Source: Mucilaginibacter gracilis (lineage in GTDB: Bacteria > Bacteroidota > Bacteroidia > Sphingobacteriales > Sphingobacteriaceae). Taken from it: a stretch of 64,000 nt of DNA. Shown in pieces: positions 26,160 through 34,301 of this stretch. The notes below the pieces were generated by a model. That model did no database searches and was not told the origin of the DNA. It saw nothing but the letters and a program-made list of their open reading frames with translations. The stretch lies in the NCBI RefSeq assembly GCF_003633615.1, contig NZ_RBKU01000001.1:5766001-5830000 (forward strand), given 5' to 3'. The translations under genes were made by a program, and so were the position numbers. The stretch's first letter is position 1, and each line of letters starts with the position of its first letter.

Positions 26160-27173
26160 TTACTCCCACTGGCCGTATTCAAAATATTTTAAAATTTTAA
26201 TATCAATCATGCTGCCTTCTCGGTATTTGCCGCGTTGTATATTGAGGGCGCGTAAACGGGTACCATCTTTCTCAATCAATATCTCTTCGTAAAAGCCTTT
26301 AAATAAAACCTGCGTAACTTTCCATTTTCTTTTCCCAAGGTTTGTTACATCTATCTCTACGTTTTCGGGAGTAATGGCTACGTTGCGGCGGGTTGCAGTT
26401 ATGCCGCATACCAGTGCTTCATCTTTGTTTAGCACCGAACAGTGCGATAACAGTTGCGCAGTATACAGCATTTTGGGCCGGGCGTACATTTGCGCCGGGG
26501 TGCCATGTTCAACCGTTTCGCCATCCTTTAAAACAATAAGTTCGTCGGCCATTGATAATACCTCGGCCGGGTCATGCGATACCATGATAACCGTTAGGCC
26601 GGTATCTTTCACTATCTGCCTTATGGTTTGCTGCAATCCCTCCCTAAACGATGCATCAACCTGGTTAAAAGGTTCATCTAAAAACAATATTTCGGGCTTG
26701 CTAATTAAAGCGCGGGCAATAGCAACGCGTTGCTTTTCGCCACCGCTCATGTGTGCAACGCGCTGGTCTTTCAATTCAAAAATGCGTAATTGTTTAAGGG
26801 CGGTTTCGGTGGCGCTGCGCTTATACTCCAAATTAATGTTTGATAGCAGGGCCGATACGTTTTCCCAGGCCGTGGCAAACAAATTCAGGTCGTCGGTATG
26901 CTGGGTTACCATCTTCATTTTGTCGTGGCCGGGTATCAGCTTTTCAACGGGGCCAAGTATCTGTTCGCCTTTAAAAAGCACCTGCCCTTCGTCAGGGTCA
27001 AGCAAGCCGTACAGCAATTTAAGCAAGGTACTTTTGCCACTACCGCTTTCGCCAACAATGGCCGTTATTTTACCGGGTTTAAAAGAAAGTATTACGTTGT
27101 TTACACCCGACGAGCGGTCTTCCGAATAATTTTTTGTAACTGATATTGCTTGCAAAAAGCTCCCTTTATCCAT
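26160..27173 (-). CDS. Orphan ABC-transporter ATPase
   Basis: This 337 aa protein has Walker A GESGSGKSTLL, signature HMSGGEKQRVAIARAL, Walker B PEILFLDEPFNQVD and the switch histidine MVSHDPAEV. A C-terminal domain of about 100 residues (from about 240) resembles the TOBE-type regulatory domains of import ATPases such as FbpC or PotA. The ATG at 27173 was chosen (MDKGSFLQAIS); eight extra codons upstream are in frame. No permease or binding protein is nearby, so the substrate is unknown. Confidence 0.85.
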   Translation of the reverse strand: MDKGSFLQAISVTKNYSEDRSSGVNNVILSFKPGKITAIVGESGSGKSTLLKLLYGLLDPDEGQVLFKGEQILGPVEKLIPGHDKMKMVTQHTDDLNLFATAWENVSALLSNINLEYKRSATETALKQLRIFELKDQRVAHMSGGEKQRVAIARALISKPEILFLDEPFNQVDASFREGLQQTIRQIVKDTGLTVIMVSHDPAEVLSMADELIVLKDGETVEHGTPAQMYARPKMLYTAQLLSHCSVLNKDEALVCGITATRRNVAITPENVEIDVTNLGKRKWKVTQVLFKGFYEEILIEKDGTRLRALNIQRGKYREGSMIDIKILKYFEYGQWE

Positions 27174-27194
27174 GCAGGCAAATATACAACAAAA

Positions 27195-27219
27195 CAAAAA
27201 ACCCCGGACTATGCCGGGG
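27195..27219 (-). terminator. Intrinsic terminator of the sigma/anti-sigma/barrel operon
   Basis: CCCCGG (27202-27207) and CCGGGG (27214-27219) form a GC stem, followed on the minus strand by a run of T. It lies 24 bases after the barrel gene. Confidence 0.85.
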
Positions 27220-27243
27220 ATACTCGTTTATATATAGACGGGT

Positions 27244-28071
27244 TTAGAAGCCCAGCACCAAACCCACAGATAAGGTTTTTAATCCTTTTTGATCGGGACT
27301 GTTTTCAAACATATCGTTAAAGTTATACTTAACATATATACCGTCCGATCCGTAAAGCAACCTAATGAAGCCACTGTACTCAAAGCGGGTGAAATGGAAA
27401 TCGTTAAAGTTTTTGGTTTTGCCATGTTCGTCGCTAATTTGTTTTTGCATACCATCAATCAGGAAACCGGCTTCGGGGCCAAACATAAAGTGGAACCTTT
27501 TACCGTTTTCGTACTCTTTGCTTCGTATGTCAAACGTTAAAGGCATTACAAAGTAATTTGACGAGAGGCGGTTTTTGCTATAAGCAATATCATCCGCACG
27601 GTAAGTTAGGGTTGGCGCATCGGGCACAATGCTAATGTTTTTCTTTAAACGGATGAGCGTCCAATCAAAACCACCGTCTAAAGTAACTTTAAAACGATCG
27701 TTAAAACGATAACCAAATTTAATTACATCAAAACCAACATTGCTTGTTTTAATTTGGCGGTAATCTAAAAAATCGTTTTTTTGCGATAAGGTAAAGCTGC
27801 CATTATCAAGCAAGGTTGCAAAACCAAGGTGAAAATTGGTAAAGGTTAAGCCAAAAGTAAAGCCGGGTTTTGATTTTCTGTCGGCAATTTTTTTACTTAA
27901 TTTATTAAAGCGATTGTTTACTCCGCTTGTATCGCTTCCCGATCCTATACGCACTCTGAAGTGTTTTTTTGCCCTGGTTGTATCTCTGATAACAGAATCG
28001 GCTTTTATTTGTTGGGCGCATAAGCTTCCCATTATTCCGCAAAATATTGCGGTAATTATTAAACGTTTCAT
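27244..28071 (-). CDS. PorT-like outer-membrane beta-barrel protein
   Basis: This 275 aa protein has a signal peptide (MKRLIITAIFCGIMGSLCAQ) and a predicted 8-10 strand barrel ending in GLKTLSVGLVLGF with the terminal phenylalanine typical of outer-membrane proteins. Function is unknown. It is the third gene behind an ECF sigma factor and its putative anti-sigma, 28 bases downstream, and is probably part of that regulon. Confidence 0.75.
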   Translation of the reverse strand: MKRLIITAIFCGIMGSLCAQQIKADSVIRDTTRAKKHFRVRIGSGSDTSGVNNRFNKLSKKIADRKSKPGFTFGLTFTNFHLGFATLLDNGSFTLSQKNDFLDYRQIKTSNVGFDVIKFGYRFNDRFKVTLDGGFDWTLIRLKKNISIVPDAPTLTYRADDIAYSKNRLSSNYFVMPLTFDIRSKEYENGKRFHFMFGPEAGFLIDGMQKQISDEHGKTKNFNDFHFTRFEYSGFIRLLYGSDGIYVKYNFNDMFENSPDQKGLKTLSVGLVLGF

Positions 28072-28099
28072 ATTATATTATTTAAAGTTTTAGATTGAA

Positions 28100-28900
28100 T
28101 TAGTTTTCTCTTTTGGCTCTTATCACACCTATGTTTACCCCGGTTACGTTAAAGCTATCATCGTCGCTGTTGTTGGTAAACTCTACCAGTTTATCCTGGC
28201 GCTTATCAACTTTGGCTATCACAACATTTAACAAATCGCCCAGGCTGTGTATTCTATGTTTTTTAATCGTTCCGTCAGCTTTTGGGGCAGTGTTATTTAC
28301 CGGGTTATTTAAAGCTGCCAAAACCGGTGTAGTTGTAGCGGGGGTATTGGTTTTAACAGGCTCAACGCTACTAGCCGGGGTAAAATTACCTTTTACAACA
28401 TTGGGCGTTTGTATGTTTTGGCCACTATTGCTAACAGGTGGCTTTTCGTTTACAGCTGCAATGTAGGCTGTTGTTGCGCTTTTTGCGGTATCACCTGCAT
28501 TATAAACCGGTTGCTCTTCTGTTTGGCCAACGCTGGCCCTTGCCACTTGCTGTTTTATTTTTGGCTTAACTACTTCGGCTACATCGTATGTTTGGGTACC
28601 GGTAATTTGTGGTTGCACTGCTTCAATTGCAGGGCTGCTTTGGTTTTCTTTAGGTTTAACACTTTCTACCGAAGCACCAAGTTGTATTTTATCATTTTTG
28701 GGCCTGATAAAAAACAAGCTGATACCCATAATAATAACTACAGCGGCAGCTATCTGCATAAACCCTATGCCGCCTTTATCTTTCTTTTTACCGTCTAACT
28801 CATCGGCTATGTTGTTCCAAACATGTGCCGATGGCTCCATTTCCATATTGGCCAGTTTTGAGCTAAATAACTGGTCAAAATCCTTATCCGACACTTTCAT
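28100..28900 (-). CDS. Putative anti-sigma factor, single membrane helix
   Basis: This 266 aa protein has a cytoplasmic N-terminus of about 45 residues (DKDFDQLFSSKLANMEMEPS, then HVWNNIADELD), one membrane helix (IGFMQIAAAVVIIMGISLFF, about 45-64) and a long low-complexity periplasmic region rich in Pro, Thr, Val and Asn. It overlaps the sigma-factor gene by 17 bases, the usual layout for sigma/anti-sigma pairs. There is no recognisable zinc anti-sigma motif, so the role is inferred from layout. Confidence 0.65.
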   Translation of the reverse strand: MKVSDKDFDQLFSSKLANMEMEPSAHVWNNIADELDGKKKDKGGIGFMQIAAAVVIIMGISLFFIRPKNDKIQLGASVESVKPKENQSSPAIEAVQPQITGTQTYDVAEVVKPKIKQQVARASVGQTEEQPVYNAGDTAKSATTAYIAAVNEKPPVSNSGQNIQTPNVVKGNFTPASSVEPVKTNTPATTTPVLAALNNPVNNTAPKADGTIKKHRIHSLGDLLNVVIAKVDKRQDKLVEFTNNSDDDSFNVTGVNIGVIRAKREN

Positions 28901-29456
28901 ACCGCTTTCCCTCCATTTTTGCTATTTGTTCTTTTAATATTGTTCTGGCCCTCGATAGCTGCGACTTTGAGGCACCCTCTGTTATATTCATTATTTCGCC
29001 TATTTCTTTATGCGAGTAACCTTCAATGGCATACATGTTAAACACCATTTTATATCCCGGCGGCAATTGTTGTATAATGGCCAGCAAATCTTGCACGCCT
29101 AAGTTTGATGCCGCTACAGGGTCAACAGACTGCTCGGCGCCGGGGGTTTCTATATCCACCACCTGCATCATTTTATGATGCTTGCGGTAGTATTCTATCG
29201 AACTGTGTACCATTATCCGGCGAACCCATCCTTCAAACGAACCCTCGTCCCTAAAGTCGTCCAGTTTTTTAAAAACCTTTACAAACCCATTCTGCAACAT
29301 ATCCTCGGCCTCCATCCTATCAGTTGCGTAGCGCATACAAACCGCAAGCATTTTTGATGCAAGCTGCTTATAAAGCATTTCCTGCATTTTTCGATGGCCC
29401 TTGCGGCAGCCCTCTATTAATTCGTGTATAGTATATTTATGTTCCAAAAACATCAT
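28884..29456 (-). CDS. ECF RNA polymerase sigma factor
   Basis: This 190 aa ECF sigma-70 protein has region 2 (MRYATDRMEAEDMLQNGFVK with FRDEGSFEGWVRRI) and region 4 (LPPGYKMVFNMYAIEGYSHK and EIGEIMNITEGASKSQLSRA, the helix-turn-helix). It probably directs its own operon and the downstream barrel gene. Two adjacent ATGs (29456 and 29453) are equally possible starts. Confidence 0.9.
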   Translation of the reverse strand: MMFLEHKYTIHELIEGCRKGHRKMQEMLYKQLASKMLAVCMRYATDRMEAEDMLQNGFVKVFKKLDDFRDEGSFEGWVRRIMVHSSIEYYRKHHKMMQVVDIETPGAEQSVDPVAASNLGVQDLLAIIQQLPPGYKMVFNMYAIEGYSHKEIGEIMNITEGASKSQLSRARTILKEQIAKMEGKRYESVG

Positions 29457-29623
29457 TTAAAGGTAAGATGAAATAACCGCGCAAATGGTTGCATGGATTT
29501 TAACATTTTTTTACAAATTATTTATACCACGCGAAAACACCATGTTTAAAGGGTATTTGTACGGCGGGAAATAAATATTACGCGGTAGTGTTAACGGATA
29601 AAATATATAACTTAGCTATATAT

Positions 29624-30430
29624 ATGACCATTGAGTTAATTACCAAAGGCAAAATAGCCGATTACATTAAGGATAACTCCGATGCATACGCCTATTTTGT
29701 GATGTGGCTTAAGGAATCTAAGTACCGGGACAGGCCAAGGCATCTGGATGCTGACACGCCTGACGGCACTATAATGATAAGCGGACAATTGGGCGCAAGT
29801 AACTATGTGATAAAATACAAAGTGAACATTTGGCATAAAACGGCTTACATTATATTTTTTGGTACCAGGAAGGAAGAAATCGTCTATTACGAAAACGAAA
29901 CGAAAAAACTAATAGCTGAATATCCTGATACAGAATTTATAACTACCTCTGAAACTATTATTGTCTCAGTTAAACCGCCAAATATTTCAGAAAAAAGTCC
30001 TGCTTTTTCTAAAACCATTGTACCAAAAGGAGAACACGAAGAATTTATATTTCCCGATCATATAAATAATGACCTTCCTTACCAAACTAAAGAGGAATAT
30101 GAAAAAAATTTAGATAGAGCTATTACAATATTTAATGCGCAACCAGGTACTAATGAGTTCGAAGAATTAACTACACTGCTTTCGTTAATCAAAGGTTATG
30201 AAAGTGCGATATTTAAATTCCCTATGTTTAACATGTTAACGGCGCTTAAATTAAGAATGCAGGATTTTCAGCTTAAACCAAACGACCTAATTTATGCATT
30301 TGGCAATAGAAAAGAGGTAGACCTTTTTTTATCGGGCGAAAAAATACCGCCAAATTTAATTTTAAAAAAGGTATATAATATGATGGGATTAAAAATTCTG
30401 GCTGATAGAGATGATTTTATACCCAGTTAA
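29624..30430 (+). CDS. HigB-like toxin domain fused to HigA-like antitoxin domain
   Basis: This 268 aa protein has two parts. Residues 1-90 resemble HigB-type mRNA interferases: an N-terminal helix IADYIKDNSDAYAYFVMWL, then GQLGASNYVIKYKVNIWHK and YIIFFGTRKEE, which correspond to the GNKYRL and RFxGTH regions. Residues 154-268 resemble HigA: QTKEEYEKNLDRA, QPGTNEFEELTTLLSLIKGY, LRMQDFQLKPNDLIYAFGN and KVYNMMGLKI. A 60-residue linker joins them. HigB and HigA are normally separate, adjacent genes. The usual GTH histidine is Arg and the YRL arginine is Val here, so the toxin part may be inactive. Start is the ATG at 29624. Family assignment is from memory of conserved patterns. Confidence 0.65.
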   Translation: MTIELITKGKIADYIKDNSDAYAYFVMWLKESKYRDRPRHLDADTPDGTIMISGQLGASNYVIKYKVNIWHKTAYIIFFGTRKEEIVYYENETKKLIAEYPDTEFITTSETIIVSVKPPNISEKSPAFSKTIVPKGEHEEFIFPDHINNDLPYQTKEEYEKNLDRAITIFNAQPGTNEFEELTTLLSLIKGYESAIFKFPMFNMLTALKLRMQDFQLKPNDLIYAFGNRKEVDLFLSGEKIPPNLILKKVYNMMGLKILADRDDFIPS

Positions 30431-30432
30431 GG

Positions 30433-30966
30433 TTACTTCCTCACCCTGTAATACTTATAAATCTTCACCGCAGACATCAGGATCATCGCGAAAACGATCA
30501 ATCCCAACACACCAAATATCCAGCCAACACCATCTTTTAATACAGCTAAAAACACAATAGCGAAAAGGAATAACGTTGCCACCTCGTTCCATAGCCGGAG
30601 TTGAATGGACGACCAAGTGAATACGCCGCGTTTCATCTGCTTCATTTTTTCGATGCAGATAAAATGATAGGCAACGAGGCCCACTACAAAACACAATTTA
30701 ATTTTTAACCAGGGTGCATCCATTAAAGCAGGATCTAAAACCATCATGGTGATGCCTGCCGCAAGGGTGATAAACATGGCGGGCGTGGTAATAATATTCA
30801 TGAGCTTACGCTCCATGATGTGGAATTGAGCCGATAGTATATCACGCTCAATATCCGACTTTTGCTGCGCCTCGGTATGATAAATAAACAGCCGAACCAT
30901 ATAAAACAGCCCCGCCATCCAACATACAACAAATATGATGTGTATCGCTTTTATGTATAAGTACAT
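30433..30966 (-). CDS. hemJ: Protoporphyrinogen IX oxidase, HemJ type
   Basis: This 177 aa integral membrane protein has about four to five helices. The N-terminal IKAIHIIFVVCWMAGLFYM holds the conserved histidine (His9), and PWLKIKLCFVVGL the conserved lysine of HemJ/UPF0093. HemJ oxidises protoporphyrinogen IX to protoporphyrin IX, the penultimate haem step, in bacteria lacking HemG/HemY. It is the last gene of a haem operon, downstream of hemE. Confidence 0.85.
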   Translation of the reverse strand: MYLYIKAIHIIFVVCWMAGLFYMVRLFIYHTEAQQKSDIERDILSAQFHIMERKLMNIITTPAMFITLAAGITMMVLDPALMDAPWLKIKLCFVVGLVAYHFICIEKMKQMKRGVFTWSSIQLRLWNEVATLFLFAIVFLAVLKDGVGWIFGVLGLIVFAMILMSAVKIYKYYRVRK

Positions 30967-30971
30967 ACGTA

Positions 30972-31040
30972 ACCCCCTAGCCCCCTAAAAGGGGAATTTT
31001 AATGTCCTATGTTTACCCCATAGCCCCCTAAAGGGGGAAT
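30972..31040. repeat. Two direct copies of REP family 1
   Basis: Two units of AGCCCCCTAAA(A/G)GGGG type, each followed by TTTAATGTCCTATGTTT, fill the hemE-hemJ spacer. The second copy starts near 31020. Confidence 0.75.
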
Positions 31041-31100
31041 TTAATGTCCTATGTTTGCGCCCCAGTCCCTAAAGCAGAGCCGATGTCCTCTCCCTCATTC

Positions 31101-31126
31101 GTTCCCCCTTCAGGTGGTTAGGGGGC
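31101..31126. repeat. REP family 1 copy at the hemE stop
   Basis: GTTCCCCCTTCAGG then TGGTTAGGGGGC on the plus strand. Read on the minus strand it supplies the hemE codons for SPLTT and the TGA stop. Confidence 0.8.
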
Positions 31127-32144
31127 TATACTCCTTAATAATTTGCACCGCATACTTCACGTTATCAAACGGAATATCGGGCATAATGCCATGGCCCAGG
31201 TTGAATATAAAGCCGGGTTCGCCACGCATACGCTCAAATAGTTTATAAATGCGATCTTTTATCACAGCTTTATCGGCATACAAAATATGCGGGTCGAGGT
31301 TGCCTTGTACGGCTGTGCCTTGCGGTAAACGTTTTTTAATATCAAGCAAATCAACATTCCAGTCAATTGATATTACATCGGGTTTGGCTTCGGCCATTAG
31401 CGGAGCAAATACCGAGCTACCCTTACAAAACGATATTACCGGAATATCCTTACGGTTTAGTTTGCTGATGATCTCGACAATGTAACGGTGCGAAAACTCT
31501 TTATAATCGTCCCACGCCAGGGCTTGCGCCCAGCTATCAAATATTTGTACGGCATTTACGCCGGCTGCAATTTGCAGGTTTAAGTAATCGGCTGTTACCT
31601 GCGCTATTTTTGATAGCAATTGGTGAGCCATTGCGGGCTCGTTATGCAACATAAGTTTGGTGAGCTTAAAATCTTTAGACGAACCACCCTCAACCAAATA
31701 GCTCATTACCGTAAAGGGTGCCCCGGCAAAGCCTATTAATGGTATTTTATTATTTAAGCGTTGTTGTATAACCTTAATGGCATCGGCAACATATTGTAGC
31801 TTATCGCCAACGTTAACCTGTAGGTTATCAATATCTTTTTGGGTGCGAACGGGGTTTGCAAACCGCGGACCAACATTGGCCGTAAAACTTAAATCGCCAC
31901 CCATTGCCTCGCCAGTTACCAATATATCCGAAAACAGTATGGCGGCATCAATATCCAGCAAATTAACGGGTAACATGGTTACATCGGCGGCAAGCTCTGG
32001 CGTTTTGCACATTTCTAAAAACGAATACTTGTTTTTAATATCCCAGTACTCTTTCATAAAACGGCCGGCCTGGCGCATCATCCACACGGGTGGCCGTTCG
32101 GTTGTTTCACAAAATGCGGCTTTAATAAATAACGAATCCTTCAT
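31110..32144 (-). CDS. hemE: Uroporphyrinogen decarboxylase
   Basis: HemE (344 aa) removes four acetate carboxyls from uroporphyrinogen III. The signature RPPVWMMRQAGRFMKEYW holds the catalytic arginines, with ILFSDILV and GFAGAPFTVMSYLVEG further on, and NLGHGIMPDIPF near the C-terminus. The stop codon and the last residues (SPLTT) are read from a repeat, as in leuD. It lies 21 bases downstream of the TPR gene. Confidence 0.96.
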   Translation of the reverse strand: MKDSLFIKAAFCETTERPPVWMMRQAGRFMKEYWDIKNKYSFLEMCKTPELAADVTMLPVNLLDIDAAILFSDILVTGEAMGGDLSFTANVGPRFANPVRTQKDIDNLQVNVGDKLQYVADAIKVIQQRLNNKIPLIGFAGAPFTVMSYLVEGGSSKDFKLTKLMLHNEPAMAHQLLSKIAQVTADYLNLQIAAGVNAVQIFDSWAQALAWDDYKEFSHRYIVEIISKLNRKDIPVISFCKGSSVFAPLMAEAKPDVISIDWNVDLLDIKKRLPQGTAVQGNLDPHILYADKAVIKDRIYKLFERMRGEPGFIFNLGHGIMPDIPFDNVKYAVQIIKEYSPLTT

Positions 32145-32165
32145 ATATCATAAAAAAAAGGCCGT

Positions 32166-32696
32166 TTAACTTGCCTTTTGGTTTTTTAATTCTTTTTCAA
32201 GGCGGGCAATTACATCTTTCATTTTGGCACTAATTTTATCTTCCTGCCGGGTTGCCAATTTTAAATAGGTTTCGGCCTTTTCGTAATTTTTTTGGCGCAG
32301 GCCAATATTGGCTACATGGGCAAGTGCGGCCACGTGGTCGTTAGCTGATCGTAGCGGAAACTGCGCTGCCAGTTCGTAATGCTTTTCGGCGGCATCAAAA
32401 TTGTTTTTTTTGAGGCATATACCGCCCAGCATAAACTCATAAAAACCGCGCCGTTTACTGCTCAACCACTCCGGTTTGTAAATTTGCATCAACAACTCTT
32501 CGGCGCGTTCGTAATCATTATTATGATAATGCTTTGCCGCCAAAATTATTGGCCCTTCCCTAAAATACCCCCACACCAGTATAAAAACAAACATGCCCGA
32601 TATTGCGGCCAGTTGGTAATTATACTTGTAAATAAAAAAAGCCAGGGCTAGGGTAAACAAGCCTGTAACTAGTAGCCGTGCCTGGTTGGTAAACAT
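32166..32696 (-). CDS. TPR-containing membrane protein
   Basis: This 176 aa protein has two N-terminal membrane helices (about 8-45) and then tetratricopeptide-type helices (AAKHYHNNDYERAEELLMQI, NFDAAEKHYELAAQFP, NYEKAETYLKLATRQ). Its ATG follows the response regulator stop with no gap (TAA then ATG), so it is co-translated with the two-component genes. It may scaffold or sense in the membrane; its function is unknown. Confidence 0.75.
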   Translation of the reverse strand: MFTNQARLLVTGLFTLALAFFIYKYNYQLAAISGMFVFILVWGYFREGPIILAAKHYHNNDYERAEELLMQIYKPEWLSSKRRGFYEFMLGGICLKKNNFDAAEKHYELAAQFPLRSANDHVAALAHVANIGLRQKNYEKAETYLKLATRQEDKISAKMKDVIARLEKELKNQKAS

Positions 32697-33401
32697 TTAA
32701 TGCTGATCGGTAAATTTGTAACCTACGCCGCGGATAGAGTGGAAATAAACCGGATTTTTAGGATCGGGCTCAAAATACTTGCGAAACGTTAGTATAAAAT
32801 TATCAATGGTACGGGTTGATGGGTAAACATCATAGTTCCAAACGGTTTCTAATATCTGCTCGCGCGATACGGCATCATTGCGGCGCTCTATAAGCAGCTT
32901 TAACAGCATGGTTTCCTTTTTGGTTAAAGGAGTGATAGAACCATCGGCGTTTACCAACTCAAAGGAGTTAAAATGAATGGTTTTACTGCCAATTTTATAG
33001 CTGTTAAACTCTTTAAGGTCATCGCCTTTAAGGCTACGTTTAATCAGGTTGTTTACACGCAGTATTAACTCTTCCAGGTTAAATGGCTTGGTTAAATAAT
33101 CGTCGGCACCTTTTTTAAGGCCGGCAACTTTGTCTTCGGTTGTATTTTTAGCGGTAAGAAACATGATGGGCACTTCCGAGTTTTCTAAACGGATAGTTTC
33201 GGCCACTACAAAACCATCAATCTCGGGCATCATTACATCCAGTATAACCAGGTTAAAGCGCTCTTCTTTAAATTTTTGGAGTGCCTTTTTGCCATTGTTG
33301 GCGGTTGATACCTTGTAACCTTCCAGTTCGAGGTTTAGCTTAATGGCTTCGAGTAAATGCTCTTCGTCTTCTGCCAGTAAAATTCTTTTTTTATTCGGCA
33401 T
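32697..33401 (-). CDS. OmpR-family response regulator
   Basis: This 234 aa protein has a receiver domain (acidic pocket AEDEEH, phosphoacceptor Asp55 in VILDVMMPEIDG, Lys in YLTKPFNLEEL) and a C-terminal winged-helix DNA-binding domain (from about 135; TKKETMLLKLLIERRNDAVS, then STRTIDNFILTFRKYF). It is encoded 26 bases downstream of its kinase and inside the haem operon. Its targets are unknown, but haem or redox control is an obvious guess. Confidence 0.93.
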   Translation of the reverse strand: MPNKKRILLAEDEEHLLEAIKLNLELEGYKVSTANNGKKALQKFKEERFNLVILDVMMPEIDGFVVAETIRLENSEVPIMFLTAKNTTEDKVAGLKKGADDYLTKPFNLEELILRVNNLIKRSLKGDDLKEFNSYKIGSKTIHFNSFELVNADGSITPLTKKETMLLKLLIERRNDAVSREQILETVWNYDVYPSTRTIDNFILTFRKYFEPDPKNPVYFHSIRGVGYKFTDQH

Positions 33402-33427
33402 TGTGTTTTATTTATATGGTTTACTTT

Positions 33428-34297
33428 TTACCCGAAAACGACTTCAAACACACTTCCCTTAGGTCGGTTATCGCGGATGTTTATACTTGCTTCGTGTTTA
33501 TCCAACACTTGTTTTACAATAAATAAGCCTAAACCAGTACCCTTGGTATTGCGGGTATCCTCGTTACCTACACGGTAAAACTTATCAAATATATGTAGCT
33601 TTTCCGAATCGGCTATACCAATCCCGTTATCGGCAACGGTTAAATGCACCTCGTTGTTTTTACGAAACAGTTTTACGTTTACCACTTCGCACGGTGCCGA
33701 GTATTTTACGGCATTTTCTATCAGGTTATTTACTACCGATGTAAGCGTAAATTTATCGCCCGTTATTTCAACCTGTGGTTCAATTTCGGCATTAATAATT
33801 TGCTCGTTACAATCGCACTTGTTAATTTGCAGGCGGTTAACTACGCCGTCAACCAGTAACGAAAGGTTAAATTTTTCTTTAGGGAAGGTATAAGTTTCGC
33901 TATCAATTTTGGTTGCCAGCAGCATGTTTTCAACCAAATCGTCAAGGCGCTCAATATCCTGCAGGCATTTTTCAATAAAATTAATGCGTTGTTGTTTATT
34001 CAAATCGCGCATTTGCATGGTTTGCAAAAACAACTTTATTGATGCCAGAGGCGATTTTAGCTCGTGCGTAACCGATAACAAAAAGTTTTTTTGGCGCAAA
34101 TGTAACTGCCGCTCCTTGTTAATGGTTTTGTGCAGGTGATATGCACCTACCAGTAAAATAAAAAGGAAAACCGATAGCTCGCCACATATCATGGCCAGTT
34201 TGCCGGGGCGTGCGCGCACAAGTAATACGGCCCACCAAAACAGCTCGGCACAGGCATAAATTATTAAAAAATAAAATATTACAAATGGCTTTTTCAT
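33428..34297 (-). CDS. Sensor histidine kinase with minimal sensor
   Basis: This 289 aa kinase has two membrane helices (about 5-27 and 35-55) with only a few residues between them, then a HisKA domain (phosphoacceptor His78 in SVTHELKSPLASIKLF) and HATPase (VNNLIENAVKYSAP, VADNGIGIADSEK, GTGLGLFIVKQV). The lack of a periplasmic domain suggests it senses within the membrane. It starts 4 bases after the hemL stop, so it is co-transcribed with haem genes. Confidence 0.92.
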   Translation of the reverse strand: MKKPFVIFYFLIIYACAELFWWAVLLVRARPGKLAMICGELSVFLFILLVGAYHLHKTINKERQLHLRQKNFLLSVTHELKSPLASIKLFLQTMQMRDLNKQQRINFIEKCLQDIERLDDLVENMLLATKIDSETYTFPKEKFNLSLLVDGVVNRLQINKCDCNEQIINAEIEPQVEITGDKFTLTSVVNNLIENAVKYSAPCEVVNVKLFRKNNEVHLTVADNGIGIADSEKLHIFDKFYRVGNEDTRNTKGTGLGLFIVKQVLDKHEASINIRDNRPKGSVFEVVFG

Positions 34298-34301
34298 CAG
34301 C

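Noticed and set aside
26374..27129. A 251-codon plus-strand ORF
   Set aside because: It is the antisense shadow of the ABC ATPase gene; it has no protein-family pattern and is rich in Ser/Cys as expected for a shadow frame.
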